8,316 nt of DNA from an uncultured Ktedonobacteraceae bacterium. GTDB lineage: Bacteria; Chloroflexota; Ktedonobacteria; Ktedonobacterales; Ktedonobacteraceae. The stretch spans positions 1 to 8,316 of the forward strand of contig CATPCK010000470.1 of NCBI GenBank assembly GCA_955652655.1, in the 5' to 3' direction. Shown piece by piece: positions 1 through 5,359 of this stretch (positions are counted from its first letter, which is position 1; each line of letters begins with the position of its first letter). The notes beneath the pieces were generated by a model that was given only the letters and a program-made list of their open reading frames with translations, did no database searches and was not told the origin of the DNA. Made by a program: the position numbers and the translations under genes.

Positions 1-801
1 CTGTTAGAAAAAGCCGCCAACTGGTCGGAATGGATCTTTGCAGCCAGTTTCTTGGGGATTGCACTGGCCGCCTCCGGGCAGTATACAGCGGGGTTGGCCC
101 ACGGACAACGCGCCCTAGCACGCGCCCAGGAAATGAAGTCGTTCGCTGGCATCGCAGTGAGCCACGACTGCCTATCTATGATATCCTTTATGGGCGGTGA
201 GATAGCAAACATGCTGGAAGAAAGTCGCGCGGCTGCAGCAGTGGCGGAGCAGTCGGGCAATCGACTCTTCGTCTACCTGGGCTACGGCTTGCAAGGTTGG
301 GCTGAGAGCCGCCTGGGCGGCCACGAGGCCGCCACGCAGAGCATGACGCGGTCGCAGGCAGTCGGTCAGAGCATGGGCGGACGACTCTTGCTCGCCGATT
401 GGTTAGCCGCCGCTCATGCCGAAATCGTCCTGGCAGCTGGCCGCGTCGAAGAGGCCCTGGCCCTGGCAGAGAAGGCGGTGAACATTGCTCGCTTTGCTGG
501 TGGTCTCTTCGCCGAAGGGCTGGCTTACCGCGTGTGGGGCCAGGCACTCGCCACCCTCAACCCGCCGCGCTGGAACGAGGCCGAGTTGCGCTTGTCCGCC
601 AGTTTGCAGGCCCTGGAGTCCTGTGAAGCCATTCCGGAGGCAGCACGTACACACTTGGCCTGGGGCCGCTTCTGTCGCGACAACAATGATCTCACTGCTG
701 CACTGGAGCACTTTGAGGCCGCTGCAGTGCAGTTCGAGACAGCGGAACTGACTCGCGAGTTGGAAAGGACGCGTGAGGAGATAGCGAAATGTAAGTTATA
801 A
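1..801 (+). CDS. TPR-repeat protein, C-terminal part (5' truncated by window edge)
   Basis: The frame is open from base 1 with no credible start. A TTG at 52 falls inside the repeat array, so the gene begins outside the window; 266 residues are visible, ending in TAA. The chain is entirely helical and built from about six degenerate tetratricopeptide-type units, roughly residues 17-50, 52-90, 92-130, 130-165, 170-205 and 212-245. They show Ala/Gly helix-packing positions and phrases such as 'GRVEEALALAEKAV' and 'NDLTAALEHFEAAAVQFE'. The closing pattern (E-A-ARTHLAWGRF, then AL-HFEAA, then ELER) is typical of the C-termini of large AAA/STAND ATPases, LuxR/MalT-like regulators and adenylate-cyclase-domain proteins common in Chloroflexota and Actinobacteria. 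The effector domain would lie upstream and cannot be seen, so the exact class is unknown. The TPR-like scaffold is well supported. The gene converges on the sensor kinase with 7 bp between stop codons. Confidence 0.8.
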   Translation: MLEKAANWSEWIFAASFLGIALAASGQYTAGLAHGQRALARAQEMKSFAGIAVSHDCLSMISFMGGEIANMLEESRAAAAVAEQSGNRLFVYLGYGLQGWAESRLGGHEAATQSMTRSQAVGQSMGGRLLLADWLAAAHAEIVLAAGRVEEALALAEKAVNIARFAGGLFAEGLAYRVWGQALATLNPPRWNEAELRLSASLQALESCEAIPEAARTHLAWGRFCRDNNDLTAALEHFEAAAVQFETAELTRELERTREEIAKCKL

Positions 802-808
802 CGCCTGT

Positions 809-2296
809 TTATACAGATATTGATACCGCCATTGGTAGGATCACCCTGAAGATGGACCCTTTTCCCACCTGGCTTTCGACAGTGATCGAACCTCCATGGG
901 CCCTTACTACCCAATCTACAATCGCCAGGCCCAGTCCACTGCCTCCTGCTGACCTTGATCTTGCAGGGTCAGCACGATAAAAACGCTCGAAGATATGTGC
1001 TGTATCCTCTGGAGCGATACCTATACCCGTATCACGCACTGAAAAGCATGTACTTGTCCCTGTCACCTCAACGCTAAGTGTGACCGTGCCACCCGCATTC
1101 GTATAGGTGAGTGCATTGTCCACGAGGCCCATCATTGCCAGAATGAGTCGCGCCGTATCACCCTCGACCGTTGCTGGCTCCATCTGCTCGATTTGCAGAG
1201 TGATACTGCGTTCAACAGCCAGCGATTCGATGCTAGCCGCAACGTCATAGGCCAGGAGGTCCAGTCGTACTAATTCGCGGTCAAGTTGTATCTGTCCTTC
1301 ATCTGCTCGTGCCAGGGTCAGAAGATCGTTGATGAGCTGACCAAGCCGCTCCGCCTCAGCATTGAGGTCTTGAAGGACAGCTAGATGCTCCTCTAGATTG
1401 AGAGGCTGGGCAAGTGCTACCTCCGTTATGTTGCGAATCACCGTGACCGGTGTGCGCAGTTCATGGGAAGCATCGGCCACAAAGCGTCGTTGTTGTGTAA
1501 AGGCCTGGTCTAGCCTTCTGATCATCTCGTTGAGGGTGAGTGCAAGAGCTTGAACCTCGTCCTTTGTTTGTGGCACGGGAACTCGGCGATGGAGATCTCC
1601 CGCCTTGATATTCCTGGCACTAAGAGTCAAGCGATGAATAGGTCGTAATGCACCTTTTGCCAGCCAGTAGCTGCCAAAAGCACTGAGGAGCAGGACAAAG
1701 GGAGTGATGAGGAGTAGTGCAATAGTAATACTCTGTAATGTGGTAGTCAGTTGCTCCAGCGATCCGCCAACCTGTACCACCCCAAAGATATTTCCATTGT
1801 CGGTGAGTGCTGCACTATACAGGCGCACTGCCTGTCCATTATGAGCAATGACGGTACCCTGCCAGGGAGCACCATGCAATGGCTGGCTGATGCTTGTAGA
1901 AGGCACAACGAGGGCATGAAAAGCAGGAGAGATGTAGATTATCTGACCTTTTGTATCGAGAATACGCACGAGTATGCCGACATTGACATCCGATCGAACG
2001 TTCGCCTGAATCGTCGCATTTGGATCACCTGTCGTAGCATTGGTATCGAGCCCCGGCAGTTCTCCGGTGACATCCTGAATAGTGATTTTTCCACTTTCGT
2101 ATGAAATACCCCCCGCAATCTGCTGAGTACGTAGATGCAGGGCTGTATCTATACCTGATGCCAGAGATGTCTTGAGCGTTGTATAGAGGATGAAACAAAA
2201 TAGGAGAATCAAAGTTGCGAAGACGGCAGTGTACCACAGCGTCAACAGAGCACGTATCCCTGGTAACCGGATTGGGAGTAAACGAGTGATACTCAT
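809..2296 (-). CDS. Sensor histidine kinase, HAMP/HisKA/HATPase_c, OmpR-partner type
   Basis: This is a membrane kinase that autophosphorylates on His and passes phosphate to the adjacent regulator. Numbering is from the second ATG (2296), giving 495 residues. There is a short cytoplasmic N-terminus, TM1 about 16-41, an extracellular sensor of about 140 residues (43-187), TM2 about 189-213, HAMP about 214-268, and HisKA with FVADASHELRTP at 272-283 (phospho-acceptor H278). The ATPase domain has an N-box with D393-N394-A395, a G1 box DTGIGIAP at 422-429, an F-box around F436-Y440 and a G2 box GGSGLGLAI at 451-459. The first Asn usually seen four residues before N394 is Gly, a variation I believe also occurs in related kinases; the other motifs are intact. 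Two in-frame ATGs lie side by side. The AAGGAG at 2302-2307 sits 2 nt from the first (2299) and 5 nt from the second, so 2296 is preferred; starting at 2299 would add one residue. The regulator's TGA overlaps this start, indicating translational coupling. The sensed ligand is unknown. Confidence 0.95.
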   Translation of the reverse strand: MSITRLLPIRLPGIRALLTLWYTAVFATLILLFCFILYTTLKTSLASGIDTALHLRTQQIAGGISYESGKITIQDVTGELPGLDTNATTGDPNATIQANVRSDVNVGILVRILDTKGQIIYISPAFHALVVPSTSISQPLHGAPWQGTVIAHNGQAVRLYSAALTDNGNIFGVVQVGGSLEQLTTTLQSITIALLLITPFVLLLSAFGSYWLAKGALRPIHRLTLSARNIKAGDLHRRVPVPQTKDEVQALALTLNEMIRRLDQAFTQQRRFVADASHELRTPVTVIRNITEVALAQPLNLEEHLAVLQDLNAEAERLGQLINDLLTLARADEGQIQLDRELVRLDLLAYDVAASIESLAVERSITLQIEQMEPATVEGDTARLILAMMGLVDNALTYTNAGGTVTLSVEVTGTSTCFSVRDTGIGIAPEDTAHIFERFYRADPARSRSAGGSGLGLAIVDWVVRAHGGSITVESQVGKGSIFRVILPMAVSISV

Positions 2297-2967
2297 CATG
2301 GCTCCTTGAGTTGATACCCTGAACCGCGAACTGTATGGATGACATTTGGCTCATGCTGCTCGCAGAGTTTGCGTCGCAAATAGCGAATATACACATCTAT
2401 AACGTTTGACAGGTGTTCAGCATCACAATCCCAGACATGTTCAGCAATCATGGCCCGGCTCAATACCTGGTAGGGGTGGCGCATCATAAACTCCAGAAGC
2501 GCATATTCTTTGCTCCCTAAGGGGATCACATGCTCTCCCCGCCTGACCTCGTGTGTACTTGTGTTCAGTGTGATATCCATAAAATGCAATTCCGTTGTTT
2601 TCATCGGACTTTCACGTCGCAGCAAGGCCCGTATCCGCGCCTCCAACTCACGAAAAGCAAAAGGCTTCGTTAGATAATCATCTGCTCCCATATCCAGTCC
2701 GGTAACGCGGTGGTCAACTTCACCAAGGGCAGTCAGAAGCAGGATAGGCATTGTGCGTTTCTGTTGGCGAAGTTGGCGACAAACTTCGAAACCACTCAGT
2801 CCTGGGAGCAGAACATCCAGGATGATAAGATCAAATGGCACTGTTCGACCAAAAAGAAGAGCTTCTTCTCCATCTATCGCAAGATCAACGGCATAGTGGT
2901 TCCGTTCCAAACCTTTCTTCAGGCTAGGGCCTAAACGTGTATCATCCTCGACAACAAGAATCCGCAT
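2296..2967 (-). CDS. OmpR/PhoB-family response regulator
   Basis: This is a cytoplasmic DNA-binding regulator of 223 residues, the normal length for the family. The receiver domain (about 1-118) has the acidic pair E7/D8/D9, phospho-acceptor D51 in the LIILDVLLPG strand, T79 in LLLTA and K101 in LTKPF. The winged-helix domain (about 126-221) shows GSKEYALLEFMMRHP, LSRAMIAEHVW, the recognition helix around NVIDVYIRYLRRKL (188-201), and the HTVRGSGY wing (211-218). I chose the ATG at 2967 (MRILVVEDD), because OmpR-family receivers begin exactly there and a purine-rich GGAAGGAAGAAAG stretch precedes it. The frame extends to an ATG at 3006, but the 13 extra residues are unlike the family. It is first in a two-gene operon with the sensor kinase and divergent from the lipoprotein/ABC operon, which is its most likely target. 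Autoregulation is also possible. Confidence 0.95.
   Translation of the reverse strand: MRILVVEDDTRLGPSLKKGLERNHYAVDLAIDGEEALLFGRTVPFDLIILDVLLPGLSGFEVCRQLRQQKRTMPILLLTALGEVDHRVTGLDMGADDYLTKPFAFRELEARIRALLRRESPMKTTELHFMDITLNTSTHEVRRGEHVIPLGSKEYALLEFMMRHPYQVLSRAMIAEHVWDCDAEHLSNVIDVYIRYLRRKLCEQHEPNVIHTVRGSGYQLKEP
2302..2307 (-). promoter_or_regulatory. Ribosome binding site deciding the kinase start
   Basis: AAGGAG on the minus strand lies inside the last codons of the response regulator. It is 2 nt from the first candidate ATG (2297-2299) and 5 nt from the second (2294-2296). The usual 5-9 nt spacing favours the second. The regulator's stop TGA (2298-2296) shares its last base with that ATG. 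Confidence 0.6.
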
Positions 2968-2994
2968 GAAATTTCTTTCTTCCTTCCCTACATG

Positions 2995-3023
2995 ACAATA
3001 ACCCAATGAGCAAGTTTCGCCAA
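2995..3023 (-). promoter_or_regulatory. Candidate sigma-70-type promoter of the two-component operon
   Basis: On the minus strand, TTGGCG (3023-3018) and TATTGT (3000-2995) are separated by exactly 17 bp. Each hexamer matches the -35/-10 consensus at four of six positions. The predicted start would leave a leader of about 20-25 nt before the ATG at 2967, containing the purine-rich ribosome-binding stretch. It is a pattern match only; the match is modest and the region is AT-rich. Confidence 0.3.
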
Positions 3024-3038
3024 CAATGTCACTGTTAT

Positions 3039-3054
3039 TTCTCTGTTAAGAGAA
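3039..3054. repeat. Inverted repeat TTCTCT-GTTA-AGAGAA
   Basis: There are perfect 6-bp arms (3039-3044 and 3049-3054) around a 4-bp spacer, about 16 bp upstream of the candidate -35 box of the regulator operon. The position suits a dimeric regulator site. The right arm overlaps the first copy of the AAGAGAACA direct repeat, so the two signals may be one binding region. It is not followed by a T-run in either direction, so it is not a terminator. Confidence 0.35.
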
Positions 3055-3074
3055 CAAAGTCCCTGAAGAGAACA
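3048..3074 (+). repeat. Direct repeat AAGAGAACA x2, 18-bp period
   Basis: Identical 9-mers occur at 3048-3056 and 3066-3074. A related GAACAG recurs at 3135-3140. Tandem direct repeats are the usual binding mode of OmpR-family regulators, though an 18-bp period is not the classic 10-11 bp. A single 9-mer repeat in a few hundred AT-rich bases can occur by chance, so this is only a candidate operator. Confidence 0.3.
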
Positions 3075-3075
3075 G

Positions 3076-3093
3076 AATGAAACCGATTTCATT
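3076..3093. promoter_or_regulatory. Candidate operator palindrome AATGAAA-CCGA-TTTCATT
   Basis: Perfect 7-bp arms surround a 4-bp spacer, 18 bp in all, roughly mid-way between the divergent transcription units and immediately after the AAGAGAACA repeat. The half-site ATGAAA recurs at 3144-3149 and 3333-3338, and inverted as TTTCAT at 3180-3185. Its size and symmetry fit a dimeric DNA-binding protein. Which protein binds is not shown by the sequence; the adjacent OmpR-type regulator is the first candidate, although that family usually prefers direct repeats. Confidence 0.4.
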
Positions 3094-3199
3094 TCGTTCC
3101 CTTGTCTTTACACTTTAACATATCTCTCCAAGATGAACAGTAGATGAAAAAGGTTACCCTCTTTAATTTACTTCGGAAATTTCATGTTCCTCTCATAAA

Positions 3200-3229
3200 T
3201 TTACTGTAAGTTGGATCAGATTGTATGAG
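3200..3229 (+). promoter_or_regulatory. Weak candidate promoter of the lipoprotein/ABC operon
   Basis: TTTACT (3200-3205) and TATGAG (3224-3229) are 18 bp apart, each matching the sigma-70 consensus at four of six positions. The leader to the ATG at 3360 would be about 120 nt. No strong sigma-70 promoter was found on this strand between 2968 and 3347, which would suit an activator-dependent promoter. The rest of the leader (3230-3347) holds no clear ORF, riboswitch or terminator that I can recognise. Confidence 0.2.
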
Positions 3230-3347
3230 GTATCCATTCCTGCAAGGGGATTGCCGGCATGGATGGTTCTACCTCTGGAGACGTAATCGGACTCTCTCCC
3301 TTCATTAACCAGGAAACCCCGGCGGTTTTAGCATGAAACAAATACAT

Positions 3348-3353
3348 AAGGAG
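3348..3353 (+). promoter_or_regulatory. Ribosome binding site deciding the lipoprotein start
   Basis: AAGGAG is followed by a 6-nt spacer and ATG at 3360. An in-frame ATG nine codons upstream (3333) has no comparable site, so 3360 is taken as the start. This also gives a normal-length lipoprotein signal peptide. Confidence 0.75.
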
Positions 3354-3359
3354 CAATTT

Positions 3360-4037
3360 ATGAGAATGACAAGAGTGGGACAGAGCACACTCGTCATCAG
3401 CCTGATTCTAGGTGTTTTCTTTCTGACCGCATGTGGAGGAACCAGCAATACATCTCTTCCTCCACCATCTTCTTCAACATCACAGCCTGCTTCAGCACAA
3501 TCTCCTGTTTCTACGCAGGCTTCACCAACTTCTACGGAGCAGCCCGTAGCTCCCGCCAGCAGCATCCTGGCAAGCGCGAATGATATACCAGATACACAAA
3601 CATTTGTGACGTATAGCGCTTCACCTGGAGGCTATTCGCTCGATGTACCAGAAGGCTGGGCACGGACGACCAACGCAGCCAATGTAAACTTTGTTTTCAA
3701 CCTTGATGGCTTGCAAGTGTCTATCACAAAGACGACCACTACACTAACAGCAGATAGCGTTCGCACGAACCAGGCTGTGGCATTGCAGCAGACTGGGAGG
3801 GCTGTGCGTGATGTAAAAGTGTCGGATGTGCAACTTCCCAGCGGACATGCCGTGCTCATTGTCTATACCTCGAATTCTGACCCCAATCCCGTCACTGGTA
3901 AACAGGTGCGGATTGAAAATAATAGCTACCTTTACATTAAAAACGGGAAGCTTGCTACACTTACGCTTTGGGCTCCTGTTGGGGCTGACAACGTCGATCA
4001 GTGGGCACGGATATCGCGTAGTTTTAAGTGGGTGTAA
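3360..4037 (+). CDS. Lipoprotein with PsbP/LpqN-like domain
   Basis: A 225-residue exported protein. The signal peptide has basic R2/R5, a hydrophobic core at 10-22 and a lipobox L22-T-A-C25, so it should be lipidated on C25 and held on the outer face of the membrane. Residues 28-70 form a disordered linker rich in Ser, Thr, Pro, Gln and Ala. The folded part (about 82-225) opens with GGYSLDVPEGWA and closes with QWARISRSFKWV. Both phrases are typical of small alpha/beta PsbP/LpqN-like domains often found on lipoproteins of Chloroflexota and Actinobacteria; that assignment rests on motif resemblance only. It is the first gene of the ABC operon, 4 bp before the first ATPase. By position it may be an accessory or substrate-handling partner of the permease ectodomains, taking the place a MacA adaptor has in MacAB systems, but it has no MacA-like coiled coil or barrel-sandwich signature. 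Confidence 0.85.
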   Translation: MRMTRVGQSTLVISLILGVFFLTACGGTSNTSLPPPSSSTSQPASAQSPVSTQASPTSTEQPVAPASSILASANDIPDTQTFVTYSASPGGYSLDVPEGWARTTNAANVNFVFNLDGLQVSITKTTTTLTADSVRTNQAVALQQTGRAVRDVKVSDVQLPSGHAVLIVYTSNSDPNPVTGKQVRIENNSYLYIKNGKLATLTLWAPVGADNVDQWARISRSFKWV

Positions 4038-4041
4038 TACG

Positions 4042-4704
4042 ATGAAAGTTCTCGAAGCGTTTGATCTCTATCGTTTTTACCATACCGGCGATGAGGAAAC
4101 ATTGGCATTGCGGGGCGTGAGTATTCACGTCGAAGCGGGCGAGATTGTCGTCGTTATGGGTCCGTCAGGGAGTGGTAAATCCACCCTGTTGTCTTGCCTG
4201 GTGGGCCTCGACGAACCAGATGGCGGTCGCGTTGAACTGATGGGTAAGCGGCTCACACGTCGTCCTGAAGCTGAACGGGCGGCGATGCGTGCCGCCGAGA
4301 TAGGTATACTTCTCCAGGCGCGAAACCTCTTTGATCAACTCACGGTGAACGATAACATGCGTTTGCAGATGAGGCTCGCACGCAAGCTTAATGAGCAGCG
4401 ACTTGACCAATTGATTGGCCTGGTTGGTTTGCGCGACCGTCGTCATGCACGTCCTTCACAACTTTCAGGTGGAGAAGCTGCGCGGGCTGCTCTGGCGGTC
4501 GCTTTGTCCACTGAACCGAGCATATTGTTGGCGGACGAGCCAACAGGTGAAGTGGATAGAGAGACTGAGAAGCACATCTTAGGACTTCTGGAAACTCGTC
4601 GCACAGAAGGTGGTGCAACGCTGATCGCTACACATAGCGATGCTCTGGCTGAGCACGCGGACCGCGTTATACGCATATCCGATGGGAGGATTGTCAATGA
4701 CTGA
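4042..4704 (+). CDS. ABC transporter ATP-binding protein (MacB/LolD type), first of two
   Basis: A 220-residue cytoplasmic ATPase expected to drive the FtsX-type permease downstream. Visible motifs are Walker A GPSGSGKST (40-48), Q-loop Q92, signature LSGGE (141-145), Walker B ILLADE (161-166, catalytic E166), the D-loop around GEVD (169-172) and switch H198. All catalytic residues are present. The signature helix, however, reads LSGGEAARAALAVAL rather than the LSGGQxQRVAIARAL of its neighbour. I start it at the ATG at 4042 (MKVLEAFDLYRFY), 4 bp after the lipoprotein stop. The frame is open further upstream, but that part lies over the lipoprotein gene and lacks family similarity. Its ribosome binding site is weak (AAGTGGG, about 10 nt away), so translation probably depends on the preceding gene. 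Its end overlaps the second ATPase by 8 bp. Confidence 0.95.
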   Translation: MKVLEAFDLYRFYHTGDEETLALRGVSIHVEAGEIVVVMGPSGSGKSTLLSCLVGLDEPDGGRVELMGKRLTRRPEAERAAMRAAEIGILLQARNLFDQLTVNDNMRLQMRLARKLNEQRLDQLIGLVGLRDRRHARPSQLSGGEAARAALAVALSTEPSILLADEPTGEVDRETEKHILGLLETRRTEGGATLIATHSDALAEHADRVIRISDGRIVND

Positions 4705-5359
4705 GACGCTTGTCCAGATTCAAAACGGCGGACGCACGTATTCACGCGGAAAAACACCAGTAGTAGCACTCGCGTCTGCTACCTGCACAGTGCAGCTTAG
4801 GGATCGTATCGCCCTTGTCGGGCCATCAGGCAGCGGAAAATCTACTCTCCTTCACCTGCTTGGAGGGTTAGATACTCCCACAAGCGGCGCTATTAGCTGG
4901 CCCGCTCTCGGCGCACGCGAGTCCCTACGACCAACCCAGGTTGGACTGGTCTTTCAAACGCCAAGCCTTCTCGCCCCGCTTACTGTGGTAGAAAATGTAG
5001 AGATTCCCCTGTTACTTGGGCAGGCGAGCGTGGAAAAGGCTCGTGCAGCCGCGCTTGACGCTCTTAATCGCATTGGACTCATAGCGATTGCGGATAAACT
5101 TCCTGAGGAACTCTCGGGTGGGCAGGCACAGCGCGTAGCGATAGCTCGCGCGCTCGCCACACAACCAAAGCTTATCCTCGCAGATGAACCGACGGGTCAG
5201 CTTGATCACCCTACCGCACAGCACTTATTCGATGTCCTGCTCGCCTCGCTTGAGGATACAGATATTGCCCTTGTGGTAGCAACACATGATATGACAGTTG
5301 CAGAGCGCATGCATAAGATATGGCATATGCAACATGGCACTCTGGAGGTAAAAGCGTAA
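4697..5359 (+). CDS. ABC transporter ATP-binding protein (MacB/LolD type), second of two
   Basis: A 220-residue cytoplasmic ATPase, the same length as its neighbour but clearly different in sequence. It has Walker A GPSGSGKST (42-50), Q87 in LVFQTPSLL, a fully canonical signature LSGGQAQRVAIARAL (139-153), Walker B LILADE (159-164, E164), GQLD (167-170) and switch H197. The start at 4697 (MTETLVQ) is supported by GGGAGGA at 4684-4690 with 6-nt spacing; it overlaps the previous gene by 8 bp. The stop TAA shares one base with the permease ATG (TAATG). Between Walker A and the Q-loop the chain is slightly shorter than in classic MacB/LolD proteins. It probably pairs with the first ATPase as a heterodimer under one fused permease, but homodimers cannot be excluded. 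Confidence 0.95.
   Translation: MTETLVQIQNGGRTYSRGKTPVVALASATCTVQLRDRIALVGPSGSGKSTLLHLLGGLDTPTSGAISWPALGARESLRPTQVGLVFQTPSLLAPLTVVENVEIPLLLGQASVEKARAAALDALNRIGLIAIADKLPEELSGGQAQRVAIARALATQPKLILADEPTGQLDHPTAQHLFDVLLASLEDTDIALVVATHDMTVAERMHKIWHMQHGTLEVKA
5344..5348 (+). promoter_or_regulatory. Ribosome binding site of the permease
   Basis: GGAGG inside the last codons of the second ATPase lies 10 nt before ATG 5359. This supports 5359 (MLTLLWLKSLL) over the in-frame upstream ATG at 5320, which lies within the ATPase gene and would add 13 hydrophilic residues. Confidence 0.6.

Noticed and set aside
805..816. Hairpin CTGT-TTAT-ACAG between the convergent genes, possible terminator
   Set aside because: The stem is only 4 bp, AT-rich and has no T-run on either strand.
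525..914. Minus-strand open frame of 129 codons over the TPR gene
   Set aside because: It is antisense to a well-supported coding frame, crosses the convergent gene end, and its product has no recognisable domain.
1751..2104. Plus-strand open frame of 117 codons inside the kinase gene
   Set aside because: It is antisense to the kinase sensor and linker region, where the kinase frame is clearly coding, and it has no ribosome binding site or domain.
2968..3006. Upstream in-frame start of the response regulator at 3006
   Set aside because: The 13 added residues precede the invariant MRILVVEDD start of the receiver fold and would also consume the best candidate promoter -10 box.
2965..3186. 11-bp inverted repeat CATGAAATTTC / GAAATTTCATG at 2965-2975 and 3176-3186
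   Set aside because: One copy is the start codon region of the response regulator (ATG plus AT-rich leader). The distance of about 200 bp and low complexity make chance the simpler explanation.
3314..3328. AAACC-CCGGC-GGTTT hairpin before the lipoprotein gene, possible attenuator or terminator
   Set aside because: The 5-bp stem with a 5-nt loop is followed by only a single extra T, and there is no alternative structure or leader peptide to suggest attenuation.
3826..4041. Upstream extension of the first ATPase frame into the lipoprotein gene
   Set aside because: ABC ATPases of this family start about where ATG 4042 lies, and the extra 72 residues are out-of-frame translation of the lipoprotein.
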